The notes: a model not told the origin generated them from the sequence alone. Positions 1 to 9,183 are shown, counted from the stretch's first letter. The stretch: 64,000 nucleotides of DNA from Rhodothalassiaceae bacterium (GCA_026004935.1 BPKC01000001.1:2579381-2643380), one strand, 5' to 3'. Numbers and translations are program-made.

Positions 1-9
1 CCGTGCCCC

Positions 10-1665
10 CTACCCCGCGCGGGTGATGCGGACATCGACGGTGGGGTTCTTGCCGGTCAGGGTCCGCAGCCGGCGGCGCACGGCGATGCGGATGCGCTCG
101 GCAAGCCGCTCGAGATTGCCCGATTCGCGGTCCAGCAGATCGGTAACCAGCGCCTCCAGCTCGAGTTGCTCCTCCGGTCCGACTCCAAGCACGCCGTAAA
201 AGCGGATGTCCGGACTGACGACCGGTTCAAGGCGCGATCCCAGCACCACCGAGACAATGGCCAACCCCTCCGCGCCGATGCGCCGGCGCAGCTGGAAGTC
301 CGGATCGTCGAGCGGGATCAGGAACCGGCCGTCGAGAGCGAGTCGGCGCGCCGGCACCTCGCCCAGGATCCGCGCGGGCCCCGGCGCAAGCTGGATGACG
401 GCGCCGTTGAAGGGGATCACCTGCTCCGGCACGCCGAGCTCGGCCGCCAGCCGCGCATGGGCGCGCAGGTGCCGCGGCTCGCCGTGCACCGGCACCGCCA
501 CCTCGGGCCGGATCCAGCCATACATCTCGCGCAGCTCCTCGCGCCCCGGGTGGCCGGAGACATGAACGAAAGCCTCGCGTTCGGTCACGACCTCGACGTC
601 CCGCCGCGCGAGCTGGTTGGCGACGCGGGCCACCGCCAGCTCGTTGCCCGGGATGATCTTGGCCGAAAAGATCACGACATCGCCCGCTTCCAGCTCCAGA
701 TGCGCGTGCTCGCCCCGGGCCATGCGCGAGAGCGCCGCGCGCGGCTCGCCCTGCGCGCCGGTGCACAGGATCAGCAGCTCGCGGCGCGGAAGATGCCCGG
801 CATCCTCGATGGGCACGGTCTCGGGCCAGTCGTCGAGATAGCCGGTGGCGCGGCCGGCCGCGATCACCCGCTCGAGCGCCCGGCCGGCGATCACGAGGCG
901 GCGGCCGTGGTGGCGGGCCACCGCCGCAATCGTCTTCAGCCGTGCGAGATTGGAGGCGAAGGTCGTGATGACGACGCGGCCCTCCTCGTAGAGATGCAGC
1001 AGGTCCATGAGGCTCTCGCGCACCGCCTGCTCCGAGCCGGAGGCCCGCGGCTGGAAGACGTTGGTCGAATCGCCGATCATCGCCCGCACGCCGGCATCCC
1101 CGATGGCCTTCAGCGCCTCGGGAGTCGAAGGCCGGCCGATCTGCGGGGCATGATCCAGCTTCCAGTCGCCAGTATGGAAGATCCGCCCGAGCGGGGTTTC
1201 GATCAGCAGGCCGTGGCCCTCGGGAATGGAATGCGCGAGCGGCACGTAGCGCACGGCGAAGGGCCCGGCGGCGAAGCTGCCGCCGACCTCCACGACATGA
1301 AGCGGCGCATCCCGCAGGCCCGCCTCCTCGAACTTGCCGCGCACGAGCTCCGCGGTGAACGGCGTGGCATAGATCGGGCAGCCCAGCTGCGGCCACAGAT
1401 GGACGACGGCGCCGACATGGTCCTCATGACCATGGGTCAGCACGAGGGCCGCAATCTTCTCGCGCCGCGCGGCGATGAAGCCGGGATCCGGCATGAGGAG
1501 ATCGATGCCCGGAAGCCCCTCGCCCGCGAAGTTCACGCCGCAGTCGACGACGAGCCAGGAACCCGCGGCATGAAACAGGTTCATGTTCATGCCGATCTCG
1601 TCCGAGCCGCCGAGCGGCACGAAGACGAGGGCGTCTTCCGGGATCGCCACCGCCTGCCCGGTCAT
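10..1665 (-). CDS. rnj: Ribonuclease J
   Basis: Metallo-beta-lactamase/beta-CASP nuclease of 551 residues that acts in RNA processing and decay as a 5'-3' exonuclease and endonuclease. The zinc signature HGHEDH is at residues 78-83, followed by the beta-CASP region and a C-terminal RNase J domain ending in a basic tail. The ATG at 1665 is chosen because it overlaps the mltG stop codon (TGA at 1662-1664) by ATGA, which indicates translational coupling. A longer reading frame upstream would run through mltG. Length fits the family. Last gene of the fab-mltG run. Confidence 0.93.
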   Translation of the reverse strand: MTGQAVAIPEDALVFVPLGGSDEIGMNMNLFHAAGSWLVVDCGVNFAGEGLPGIDLLMPDPGFIAARREKIAALVLTHGHEDHVGAVVHLWPQLGCPIYATPFTAELVRGKFEEAGLRDAPLHVVEVGGSFAAGPFAVRYVPLAHSIPEGHGLLIETPLGRIFHTGDWKLDHAPQIGRPSTPEALKAIGDAGVRAMIGDSTNVFQPRASGSEQAVRESLMDLLHLYEEGRVVITTFASNLARLKTIAAVARHHGRRLVIAGRALERVIAAGRATGYLDDWPETVPIEDAGHLPRRELLILCTGAQGEPRAALSRMARGEHAHLELEAGDVVIFSAKIIPGNELAVARVANQLARRDVEVVTEREAFVHVSGHPGREELREMYGWIRPEVAVPVHGEPRHLRAHARLAAELGVPEQVIPFNGAVIQLAPGPARILGEVPARRLALDGRFLIPLDDPDFQLRRRIGAEGLAIVSVVLGSRLEPVVSPDIRFYGVLGVGPEEQLELEALVTDLLDRESGNLERLAERIRIAVRRRLRTLTGKNPTVDVRITRAG

Positions 1666-2696
1666 GACCGTCCCTCCGCCGGCGGCGTTCCGGCCTTCGG
1701 CCCGCAGCCGGCCGCGACCGCGCCACGCCGCCACAGCCGCACATTGCGCCGGTGCTCGGCGAGCGTGCGCGCGAAGCGGTGCGTGCCGCAGCCGTCCGCC
1801 ACGAAATAGAGCGCATCGGTCTTCGCCGGGTGCAGCACGGCGAGGATGGCGTCGCGCCCGGGGTTGGCGATGGGCGCCGGCGGCAGACCGCGGCGCCGGT
1901 ATGTATTGTAGGGATTGTCCGCCTTGAGCTCCGCTCCGGTCGGCGGGCGTGCGCGCGCGGCCGGGCCGGGCTCCGATCCGTAGACGGCCGTCGGATCGGC
2001 CTCCAGCCGCATGCCCGCCTTCAGCCGGTTGAGCAGGACGGCTGCGACCATCCGCCGGTCGGCCGGATCATGGCTCTCCAGCTCCACGATGGAGGCGAGA
2101 ATCACGGCCTCCTCTGCTGTCGCCAGCGGAATGCCGGGATCGCGTCCGGCCCAGGCTTGCGTCAGAAACCGCTCCATGGCCGTGCGCATGCGCGCAAGCA
2201 GGGCCACGCGGGTCTCGCCCCAGGTCCAGGCGTAGGTATCGGGCAGCAGGCTTCCTTCGGGCGGCACCTCGGAAACGGGGCCGACGAGCCCTTCCGTCCG
2301 CTCCAGCCGGGCGACGATCTCCCGGCTCGTCCAGCCTTCCGGAATCGTGACGAAGCGCAGCACGGGACGAGCGCGCGCGAGAATCCGGGCGATGGCGGCG
2401 GCCGAGGCCCGCGGCGGGATCGCGAATTCCCCGAAGCGCAGCTTCGTGCGGCCGTGCATCAGGCGGAAGCCGAGGCGGAAGACGAAGGCGCTGCGCAGCG
2501 CACCCCGGCTTGCGAGCTCCGCGCCGATCTGGCCCGTGCCCGCCCCGCGCGGGACGATGATCCGCAGCTCCTCGCGATGGGGCCCCGGCGCCCACCAGCC
2601 GACGGCCAGCCCTCCGAGCAGCAGCGCGCCGAGGATCACGGCGAGCGAAAGCAGCGTGACGGTCCGCCGGTCCTGTGCTGCCGAAGCCCGGGTCAT
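1662..2696 (-). CDS. mltG: Endolytic transglycosylase MltG
   Basis: Inner-membrane lytic transglycosylase (YceG family) that cleaves nascent glycan strands and so limits their length. The 344-residue product has one N-terminal membrane helix at about 14-36, then the YceG domain. The catalytic glutamate is in ASIVELES (Glu205), matching the family ASIVEKE motif. LPDTYAW and DNPYNTYRRRGLPPAPIANPG-type conserved stretches follow. It lies 71 bp after fabF and overlaps rnj by 4 bp, so it is probably transcribed with the fatty acid genes, an arrangement common in proteobacteria. Confidence 0.93.
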   Translation of the reverse strand: MTRASAAQDRRTVTLLSLAVILGALLLGGLAVGWWAPGPHREELRIIVPRGAGTGQIGAELASRGALRSAFVFRLGFRLMHGRTKLRFGEFAIPPRASAAAIARILARARPVLRFVTIPEGWTSREIVARLERTEGLVGPVSEVPPEGSLLPDTYAWTWGETRVALLARMRTAMERFLTQAWAGRDPGIPLATAEEAVILASIVELESHDPADRRMVAAVLLNRLKAGMRLEADPTAVYGSEPGPAARARPPTGAELKADNPYNTYRRRGLPPAPIANPGRDAILAVLHPAKTDALYFVADGCGTHRFARTLAEHRRNVRLWRRGAVAAGCGPKAGTPPAEGRS

Positions 2697-2767
2697 GACG
2701 GCGTCCACAGGAGCCGGAAGCCTGGCCCGGCCGTCATGCCGGGATGATGGCGCATCCCGCCACCGCC

Positions 2768-4036
2768 TCAGTCCTCCACGGCCTTCACGATGAGACTGGC
2801 GTTGGTGCCGCCGAAGCCGAAGGAGTTGGTCAGCGCCGCGCGCACCTGCCGCCGGCGGGCCTTGTGGGGCACGAGATCGATGCCGGCGATGCCCTCGCTC
2901 GGATTGTCGAGGTTGAGCGTCGGCGGCACGACCTGGTCGCGGATGGCGAGGATGCAGAAGATCGCCTCCACCGCGCCTGCCGCTCCCAGCAGATGGCCGA
3001 TCGCCGATTTGGTGGAGGACATGGAGATCCGGCCCGCCGCCTCGCCGAAGACGCGCTTGACCGCCGCGAACTCGATCTCGTCGCCGAGCGGCGTCGAGGT
3101 GCCGTGGGCATTCACGTAATCGATGTCCTCCGGGCTCATGCCGGCGCGCGCGAGAGCCGCGCGCATGGACCGCTCGCCGCCGTTGCCGTCGGGCGGCGGG
3201 GCGGTGACGTGATAGGCGTCGCCCGAAAGACCATAGCCCACGACCTCGGCGTAGATCCTGGCGCCGCGCGCCTTCGCGTGCTCGAGCTCCTCCAGCACGA
3301 CGACCCCGGCGCCCTCGCCCATGACGAAACCGTCGCGGTCCCGGTCCCAGGGCCGCGAGGCCTTCTCGGGCGCATCGTTGAAGCCGGTCGACAGCGCCCG
3401 CGCCTGACAGAAGCCGGCATAGCCGATGGGACAGATCGCCGCCTCGGTTCCCCCCGCCAGCATCACGTCCGCATCGCCCCACTGGATGAGCCGCGCCGCA
3501 TCGCCGATGGCATGCGCACCCGTGGAGCAGGCGGTGACCACCGCATGGTTGGGGCCTTTTAGCCCCCAGCGGATCGACACATAGCCGGAGGCGAGATTGA
3601 TGAGGCGGCCCGGAATGAAATGGGGCGAGACGCGCCGCGGCCCGCGCTCGTGCAGCAGGACCGCCGTGTCCGCGATGCCGCTCAAGCCCCCGATCCCGGA
3701 GCCGATCATCACGCCGATGCGCTCGGCCTCGGCCGGCAGCAGGCTCTGAAGATCCGCATCCTCGACGGCCTGCTGGGCGGCCGCCATGGCGAAGAGGATG
3801 AAGTCGTCGACCTTGCGGCGCTCCTTCGGCTCCATGTAGCGGTCGGGGTTGAAGGTTCCGTCGCCGCCGTCACCGAACGGCACCTCGCAGCCGATCTGCG
3901 AGGGGAAAGGCTCCGGGTCGAAGCGGGTGACCCGGCCGGCGCCGGACTCGCCGGCGATCAGCCGCCGCCAGGTGGTTTCGACCCCGTCGCCGAGCGGCGT
4001 CACCATGCCGAGCCCGGTGACCACGACCCTGCGCAT
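2768..4036 (-). CDS. fabF: 3-oxoacyl-ACP synthase II (FabF)
   Basis: Condensing enzyme that extends acyl-ACP with malonyl-ACP in fatty acid elongation. The 422-residue thiolase-fold protein shows the complete Cys-His-His triad: Cys170 in TACSTGAH, His310 in NAHGTSTPLGD and His347 in SAIGHLLGAAGA. Length is typical. It follows acpP by 120 bp in the same direction and precedes mltG. Confidence 0.97.
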   Translation of the reverse strand: MRRVVVTGLGMVTPLGDGVETTWRRLIAGESGAGRVTRFDPEPFPSQIGCEVPFGDGGDGTFNPDRYMEPKERRKVDDFILFAMAAAQQAVEDADLQSLLPAEAERIGVMIGSGIGGLSGIADTAVLLHERGPRRVSPHFIPGRLINLASGYVSIRWGLKGPNHAVVTACSTGAHAIGDAARLIQWGDADVMLAGGTEAAICPIGYAGFCQARALSTGFNDAPEKASRPWDRDRDGFVMGEGAGVVVLEELEHAKARGARIYAEVVGYGLSGDAYHVTAPPPDGNGGERSMRAALARAGMSPEDIDYVNAHGTSTPLGDEIEFAAVKRVFGEAAGRISMSSTKSAIGHLLGAAGAVEAIFCILAIRDQVVPPTLNLDNPSEGIAGIDLVPHKARRRQVRAALTNSFGFGGTNASLIVKAVED

Positions 4037-4156
4037 CGCCCTGCTCCCTCGCGGCTGAAGAATTCATGACGCCGGCGCCGCAGCCGACGCACCGGCACGC
4101 GCCCCGACCGCGTTGCGCGCCGCGGCCGGCCGCCGGTCTTCAGCGGCGCCGCAGCC

Positions 4157-4396
4157 TCACGCCTCGGCGTGCTGCTGGACGTATTCGATGGCGTCCTTGA
4201 TCGTCTGGATCTTCTCGGCGGCGTCGTCCGGGATCTCGATGCCGAACTCCTCCTCGAAGGCCATCACGAGCTCGACGATGTCGAGGCTGTCGGCACCCAG
4301 ATCGTCCTGGAAGCTGGCATCGTCCGTGACCTTGTCCTCCTCGACACCGAGGTGCTCGACGACGATCTTCTTCACGCGTTCCGCAATGTCGCTCAT
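4157..4396 (-). CDS. acpP: Acyl carrier protein
   Basis: Small acidic carrier (79 residues) that holds acyl chains on a phosphopantetheine arm during fatty acid synthesis. The attachment site is Ser37 in [11 protein letters not shown]. The whole sequence has the usual four-helix ACP pattern. It sits between fabG and fabF, the conserved order, and has its own promoter candidate at 4458-4486, which suits the high expression typical of acpP. Confidence 0.98.
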   Translation of the reverse strand: MSDIAERVKKIVVEHLGVEEDKVTDDASFQDDLGADSLDIVELVMAFEEEFGIEIPDDAAEKIQTIKDAIEYVQQHAEA

Positions 4397-4457
4397 GCTT
4401 CGTCTTCCCTAGCCGTTGTCGTGTTCCGCCGGGCGCCGCAGGCCGCGGGCGGCAAGG

Positions 4458-4486
4458 CTCCTATCACAGTTGTCGCAGGCCTGCAA
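4458..4486 (-). promoter_or_regulatory. Promoter candidate for acpP
   Basis: On the minus strand a -35 TTGCAG (4481-4486), a 17-bp spacer and a -10 TAGGAG (4458-4463) lie about 60 bp upstream of the acpP start in the fabG-acpP gap. Spacing matches sigma-70 type promoters. Prediction from sequence only. Confidence 0.45.
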
Positions 4487-4538
4487 AGCCTCTTCGCCCG
4501 CCCCGGTCGGGACCCGCAGAGCGGCCCTGAAGCGTGCG

Positions 4539-5288
4539 TCAGACCATCACCATGCCGCCGTTCACATGCAGCGTCTGGCCCGTGACGTAGCGCCCGCCGG
4601 GGCCGGCGAGATACAGCACGGCGGCCGCCACATCCTCCGGTTCGCCGAAGCAGCCCGCGGGGATGCGCTGCAGCAGCGCCTCCTTCTGCGCCTCGCCGAG
4701 CGCATCGGTCATCGGCGAGCGGATGAAGCCCGGGGCGATCGCATTCACGGTGATCCCGCGGCTCGCGACCTCCTGGGCGACCGCCTTGGTGAACCCGATG
4801 AGCCCGGCCTTCGCCGCCGCATAGTTCGCCTGCCCGGCGTTGCCCATGACGCCGACCACGCTCGAGATGTTGATGATGCGGCCGAAGCGGGCCTTCATCA
4901 TGCCCTTGAGCAGCGCCCGGGTGAGCCGGAAGGCGGCTTCCAGATCCACGCGCAGGACCTCCGCCCAGTCCTCGTCCTTCATGCGCACAAGCAGCGCGTC
5001 ACGGGTGATCCCGGCGTTGTTGACGAGGATCTCGACGGGCCCCTCCAGCCGCTCGGGCGCGGTGCGCGCGAGCGCCTCGACCGCGACGGGATCGCCCAGA
5101 TCCGCGGGGATCGTCACCACCCGATCGCCAAGCGCCGCCGCCAATGCCTCCAGCCGGTCGGCGCGGCGCCCGGAGATGGCGACCGTGGCGCCGGCCGCGT
5201 GCAGCACGCGCGCGATCGCCTCGCCGATGCCCCCCGTGGCGCCCGTCACCAGCGCGCGCCGGCCGCTCAGATCGAAAAGGTCGGTCAT
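4539..5288 (-). CDS. fabG: 3-oxoacyl-ACP reductase (FabG)
   Basis: NADPH-dependent short-chain reductase that reduces 3-oxoacyl-ACP in each elongation cycle. The 249-residue protein has the glycine-rich cofactor loop GATGGIG (16-22), the NNAG motif, and the catalytic Ser143, Tyr156 and Lys160 (YAAAK). It ends in the standard FabG tail VNGGMVMV. It lies between fabD and acpP, which separates it from generic SDR proteins. Confidence 0.96.
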   Translation of the reverse strand: MTDLFDLSGRRALVTGATGGIGEAIARVLHAAGATVAISGRRADRLEALAAALGDRVVTIPADLGDPVAVEALARTAPERLEGPVEILVNNAGITRDALLVRMKDEDWAEVLRVDLEAAFRLTRALLKGMMKARFGRIINISSVVGVMGNAGQANYAAAKAGLIGFTKAVAQEVASRGITVNAIAPGFIRSPMTDALGEAQKEALLQRIPAGCFGEPEDVAAAVLYLAGPGGRYVTGQTLHVNGGMVMV

Positions 5289-5339
5289 GGTCTCCTCCCT
5301 GTCCGGATGGATGCGGGCCGCGGCTTTGCGGCCCGGATG

Positions 5340-6281
5340 CTAGAGTGTGGCGGCAAACGCCTCGAGCCCGGCCGGATCCTCGACATTGCGGACGGCGAGC
5401 TCCCGGTCGATCCGGCGCACGAGGCCCGAGAGCACCCGTCCTGCGCCGATCTCGACGGCCTCTTCCACGCCCTCCTGCCGCAGCCTTGCAACGGATTCCC
5501 GCCAGCGCACCGGCGCCGTCACCTGCTCGACGAGAAGACCGCGCAGGGCCTCGGGATCACGCTCGGGGGACGCCGTGACATTGGTGACGACGGGCACGCA
5601 GGGCGCCGCCATGGGAACCTCGGCGAGCGCCGCGCGCATGCGCTCGGCCGCCGGCGCCATGAGCGGGGAGTGGAAGGGGGCGCTGACCGGCAGGAACACG
5701 CTGCGCTTCGCACCCCTCTCCTTCGCGAGCTCGACCGCGCGCTCGACCGCCGGCGCGTGTCCCGAGACGACGACCTGGCCGGGGGCGTTGTCATTCGCCA
5801 CCACGCAGATCTCGGCGTCCGTGCTCGCGGCGCGCGCGATCTCGCGGACCGCGTCGATGTCGAGGCCGAGCACCGCGGCCATCGCGCCGGCGCCCACCGG
5901 CACCGCCTCCTGCATCGCCTCGCCGCGCAGCCGCACGAGGCGCGCCGCATCGGCAAGCGCAAAGCAGCCCGCGGCCGTCAGCGCGGAGTACTCGCCGAGC
6001 GAATGCCCCGCCACGAAGGAGGCGATCCGGGGCACCCGATGCCCGTCCGATTCGAGCGTGCGGATGATCGCCATCGACACGGCAAGCAGAGCCGGCTGGG
6101 CGTTGCGGGTGAGCGTCAGCTCGTCCTCGGGTCCCTCGAACATCAGGCGCGAGAGATGATCATGCAGCGCCTCGTCCACCTCCTCGAACACCTCCCGCGC
6201 CGGCGGGAAGGCCTCGGCGAGCGCACGGCCCATGCCGACGTGCTGGCTGCCCTGTCCCGGAAACAGAAGTGCTCTCGTCAT
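5340..6281 (-). CDS. fabD: Malonyl-CoA:ACP transacylase (FabD)
   Basis: Loads malonyl groups from CoA onto acyl carrier protein. The 313-residue protein begins MTRALLFPGQGSQ, the family signature, and carries the nucleophile Ser94 in GHSLGEY, with the partner histidine in APFHSPLM. The ATG at 6281 is chosen because the frame upstream reads into tRNA-Gln and has no homology. It is first in the fab run, 51 bp before fabG. Confidence 0.97.
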   Translation of the reverse strand: MTRALLFPGQGSQHVGMGRALAEAFPPAREVFEEVDEALHDHLSRLMFEGPEDELTLTRNAQPALLAVSMAIIRTLESDGHRVPRIASFVAGHSLGEYSALTAAGCFALADAARLVRLRGEAMQEAVPVGAGAMAAVLGLDIDAVREIARAASTDAEICVVANDNAPGQVVVSGHAPAVERAVELAKERGAKRSVFLPVSAPFHSPLMAPAAERMRAALAEVPMAAPCVPVVTNVTASPERDPEALRGLLVEQVTAPVRWRESVARLRQEGVEEAVEIGAGRVLSGLVRRIDRELAVRNVEDPAGLEAFAATL

Positions 6282-6327
6282 GCGTCTTCCTTCCTTCACC
6301 GGCGTCCGCCCGACGCATCCGCAGGCG

Positions 6328-6355
6328 GGATAACCCGCCGGCGCGGCGCCCGCAA
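6328..6355 (-). promoter_or_regulatory. Promoter candidate for fabD
   Basis: Minus-strand -35 TTGCGG (6350-6355), 16-bp spacer, -10 TTATCC (6328-6333), 47 bp before the fabD start. It lies back to back with the tRNA-Gln promoter at 6372-6400. Fit is moderate. Confidence 0.38.
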
Positions 6356-6371
6356 GCGGGCCGGGCCGCGA

Positions 6372-6400
6372 TTGACAGGGATGGACGATTCGGCTATGTC
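6372..6400 (+). promoter_or_regulatory. Promoter of tRNA-Gln
   Basis: Consensus -35 TTGACA at 6372-6377, exactly 17 bp, then -10 TATGTC at 6395-6400. The tRNA 5' end follows 31 bp later, so the expected transcript has a short leader. One of the best promoter matches in the window. Confidence 0.7.
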
Positions 6401-6431
6401 GCGCCCGCTCCACTTCGGCGCGGAGCCGTGG

Positions 6432-6505
6432 TGCCCCGTCGTCTAATGGTAGGACAGCGGATTCTGGTTCCGTTAGTGGAGGTTCGAATCCTCCCGGGGC
6501 ATCCA
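6432..6505 (+). tRNA. tRNA-Gln (anticodon CTG)
   Basis: Cloverleaf with a 7-bp acceptor stem TGCCCCG/CGGGGCA, a weak T1-A72 first pair as in other glutamine tRNAs, anticodon stem GCGGA/TCCGT and loop TTCTGGT with anticodon CTG at 6464-6466. The T arm GGTTCGAATCC is present and the 3' CCA is encoded (6503-6505). Total 74 nt. Confidence 0.96.
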
Positions 6506-6796
6506 CCTTCCTTCACGAACCTTCATGCATTCCCAGTCTTCATGAATTCCCAGTTCTACCGGCAACCGGCCGGGCCGCAGATCGCAGCCGGCGCATGCGG
6601 ACTTGCGAGACCGCCCGGGTGCCTTGCGCCGGCCCGCCCGGGCGTCATGAGACGGATTGTCGCGGGAATCCCGCCGAACGTTCGCCTGCGCCCCCTTGCC
6701 TTTCCCGGCCGCCGTTTCCTATGAGGCGCGACGAGATGGGGAAGGGCCGTGGAGGAGGACAACCGATGACAACAGCGGCGAGGATGACGGCCTTTC

Positions 6797-7375
6797 ATGA
6801 AACCAGCCCAGTTTCTGCCCATCGATCTGTCCGGCGTGACCTATGGACCATCCCTGCTCGGCCTGAACGGCACCACGCTTGACGATTCGCCGGAGCTCGA
6901 GGCGTTCCGCGCGGGCCTGTCCCGGCCGGCTCTGCGCGATTTCTTCGATCTCTATCTCGATCGCGTCGCGGCGCTGGGCCGTCTGCCGTGCAAGAACGAG
7001 TTCGGCCCGCAGGTGATGCGCGCGCATCTCGGCTATGTCGGGCTGGCGGAGACGGTGGAGAACGGTGACGATGGCGCTCTCGACGTCGTCATCCGGCTGG
7101 CGGGCACGCGGCTCGTGGACTTCATCGGCGCCGAGATCCGCGGGATGAGCGTCGCCCGGCTGTTCCGCCGCCCGCCGGGCTTCGTCGCGCAGCTCTGGAC
7201 GCCACTCTTCCGCGAGGGCCGTCCCCGGCTTGATGCCGGCAATCTGGGCCCCCTGGCCAGGCCCCATGTGGACTACATTGCGGTACACGTGCCGCTCACC
7301 GACGCCGAGGGCAGGGTCCGCTTTGCGGCCTTCAGATCGATCTTTTCGCTGGACGGCGGGCGGACCTGGTGCTGA
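6797..7375 (+). CDS. PAS-domain-like protein (PAS_5 type)
   Basis: A 192-residue soluble protein without signal peptide or membrane segment. The middle, with RLPCKNEFGPQVM, a hydrophobic stretch, VVIRLAGTRLVDFIGAEIRG and a C-terminal RFAAFRSIFSLDGG, resembles the PAS_5 family of small alphaproteobacterial PAS-like proteins; this is pattern recognition from memory, not a search. No enzymatic or output domain is visible. The ligand or partner is unknown. It stands alone between tRNA-Gln and the convergent mlaF. The 291 bp before it hold no recognisable site. Confidence 0.6.
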   Translation: MKPAQFLPIDLSGVTYGPSLLGLNGTTLDDSPELEAFRAGLSRPALRDFFDLYLDRVAALGRLPCKNEFGPQVMRAHLGYVGLAETVENGDDGALDVVIRLAGTRLVDFIGAEIRGMSVARLFRRPPGFVAQLWTPLFREGRPRLDAGNLGPLARPHVDYIAVHVPLTDAEGRVRFAAFRSIFSLDGGRTWC

Positions 7376-7399
7376 GCCGGCGGCCTGCGGGCGCCGCCT

Positions 7400-8194
7400 C
7401 TATTCCGCGCGCACGGCCATGCGGATGGGGCCTTCGGGCCGGCCGTGGATGAACTGGTCCACATGGGGATTGCCGGAGCGGTCCACCTCGTCCACCGGCC
7501 CCTGCCAGATGATCCGGCCGGCGTGGAGCATCGCGATGCGGTCGGCGATGCGCCGGGCGCTCGTCATGTCGTGGGTGATGGTGATGGTGGTGGCGCCCAG
7601 CCGCTCCACCTGCTCGACGATGAGCTCGTTGATGACGCCCGCCATGATGGGATCGAGACCCGTCGTCGGCTCGTCGAAGAAGATGATCTCCGGCTCGGTC
7701 GCGATCGCGCGCGCAAGCCCGACGCGCTTCTTCATGCCGCCCGAGAGCTCGGCCGGGTAGAGATCGGCGACATCGGGGCCGAGGCCGACGCGGGCGAGCT
7801 TCTCGATCGCCACCTCGCGCGCCCTGCGGCGCGGCATCCGCTCCACCTCGATCAGCCGGAAGGCGACGTTTTCCCACACGGGCAGCGAATCGAACAGCGC
7901 CGCGCCCTGGAACAGCATGCCGATGCGCGCCATCACCGCGCGGCGCGCGCGCGCGCCAAGCCGGGTCGTCTCCTCGCCCGCGATGAAGATCCGTCCCTCC
8001 TCGGGCCGCAGCAGGCCGAGAATGCATTTGAGCAGCACCGACTTGCCGGTCCCCGAGCCGCCGATGACGACGAGGCTCTCGCCGCGCGCGATCTCGAGAT
8101 CGATGCCGTCGAGCACGACCTTCGCGCCGAAGCGCTTGCGCACCCCGACGAGGCGGATCATCGGCCCGTCCTGCTCGCTGCCCGGCCCGGTCAT
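7400..8194 (-). CDS. mlaF: Mla-type lipid transport ATP-binding protein
   Basis: ATPase of the Mla/MCE-type ABC system that moves phospholipids between the membranes. The 264-residue protein has Walker A GGSGTGKS (45-52), the Q-loop region MLFQGAALFDSLPVWENV, the signature LSGGMKKR, Walker B IIFFDEPTTGLDP and a switch histidine in THDM. The start at 8194 overlaps the mlaE stop by ATGA. No mlaD (MCE), mlaB or mlaC gene follows; the next gene is convergent. Confidence 0.92.
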   Translation of the reverse strand: MTGPGSEQDGPMIRLVGVRKRFGAKVVLDGIDLEIARGESLVVIGGSGTGKSVLLKCILGLLRPEEGRIFIAGEETTRLGARARRAVMARIGMLFQGAALFDSLPVWENVAFRLIEVERMPRRRAREVAIEKLARVGLGPDVADLYPAELSGGMKKRVGLARAIATEPEIIFFDEPTTGLDPIMAGVINELIVEQVERLGATTITITHDMTSARRIADRIAMLHAGRIIWQGPVDEVDRSGNPHVDQFIHGRPEGPIRMAVRAE

Positions 8195-8976
8195 TTCACC
8201 GCATCCACCCCGAAGACCAGCACGGTGATCACCAGATTGGCGAAGAGGATCAAAATGAAGGCGGAGACCACGGCGTTCGTCGTCGCGCGGCCCACCCCCT
8301 GGGCGCCGCCGCTCGAGTGGTAGCCGTGAAAGCAGCCCATCAGCGCGACGATGAAGCCGAAGACCGCCGCCTTGACCAGCGAGGAGGCGACGTCGGAGGC
8401 CTCCAGGTAGTTCACCGTGACCTGCAGATAGTTGCCCGGATTGAATCCGAGCTGCTGGGTGGCGACGAGAAAGCCGCCGAAGACGCCGATGATGTTGGCG
8501 ACGATCACGAGCAGCGGCAGGGTCACGACGCCCGCCACCAGCCGCGGCACCACCAGATACTTGATGGGATCGGTTGACAGCGTGAACAGCGCATCGATCT
8601 GCTCGGTCACCCGCATGGTGCCGATCTCGGCGGCCATCGCGCTGGAGACGCGACCGGCCACCATCAGCCCGCCGAGCACGGGCCCGAGCTCGCGCACGAT
8701 CGCGATCACCACGACGGCCGCCATCGTGCTCTCGGCATTGAAGCGCGAGGAGCCGACGTAGATCTGCTCGGCGAGCGCAGCCCCCGTGAACAGGGCGGTC
8801 AGGCCCACGACCGGCAGCGAGAAATAGCCGATCGAGACCATCTGCCGCATCAGGTTGCGCGGGTAGAAGGGCGGGCGCACCACGTGGCTCACGGCCTCGC
8901 CCGCGAACAGCGCGAGCCGGCCGACGGCCGCCAGCGCCGCCAGCGTGATCCGCCCGATCACCGCCAGGGGATTCAT
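8191..8976 (-). CDS. mlaE: Mla-type lipid transport permease
   Basis: Membrane subunit of the Mla-type lipid transporter, 261 residues with about five or six hydrophobic segments. It has the MlaE-family pattern RQMVSIGYFSLPVVGLT, IVRELGPVLGGLMVAGR and EIGTMRVTEQIDAL. The ATG at 8976 gives the family length; the frame extends much further upstream without homology. Coupled to mlaF by a 4-bp overlap, with a promoter candidate at 9048-9077. Confidence 0.92.
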   Translation of the reverse strand: MNPLAVIGRITLAALAAVGRLALFAGEAVSHVVRPPFYPRNLMRQMVSIGYFSLPVVGLTALFTGAALAEQIYVGSSRFNAESTMAAVVVIAIVRELGPVLGGLMVAGRVSSAMAAEIGTMRVTEQIDALFTLSTDPIKYLVVPRLVAGVVTLPLLVIVANIIGVFGGFLVATQQLGFNPGNYLQVTVNYLEASDVASSLVKAAVFGFIVALMGCFHGYHSSGGAQGVGRATTNAVVSAFILILFANLVITVLVFGVDAVK

Positions 8977-9047
8977 GGCCCTGCACCCCGCCCTTCCTGC
9001 TTCCACGCGCCCCGCCACCGCCGCCGGGACGGCCCGCGGGCGGCGCC

Positions 9048-9077
9048 ACACTAGGCATCCGCCCGCCATCCGGTCAA
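9048..9077 (-). promoter_or_regulatory. Promoter candidate for mlaE-mlaF
   Basis: Minus-strand -35 TTGACC (9072-9077), 18-bp spacer, -10 TAGTGT (9048-9053), 72 bp upstream of the mlaE start. It is divergent from the operator-like region at 9184-9248. Confidence 0.5.
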
Positions 9078-9183
9078 CGGGCTGGCAAGCCGCCCTTCGC
9101 CCGGCACGAACCGCGCGCGCCCCCGAGGCCGCCCGGCCCCGGACGCCCGAAACGCCCGCCAATCCCCGTCGCTCCATGCTATG

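Noticed and set aside
166-1809. 547-residue plus-strand open frame opposite rnj
   Set aside because: Antisense shadow of a clear RNase J gene; composition is Arg/Ala/Gly-rich and shows no motif. The same holds for other long shadows such as 4416-6446, 15891-18596, 20829-23240, 29679-32459, 34101-36545, 50986-53019 and 60498-62012, which arise because very GC-rich DNA has few stop codons.
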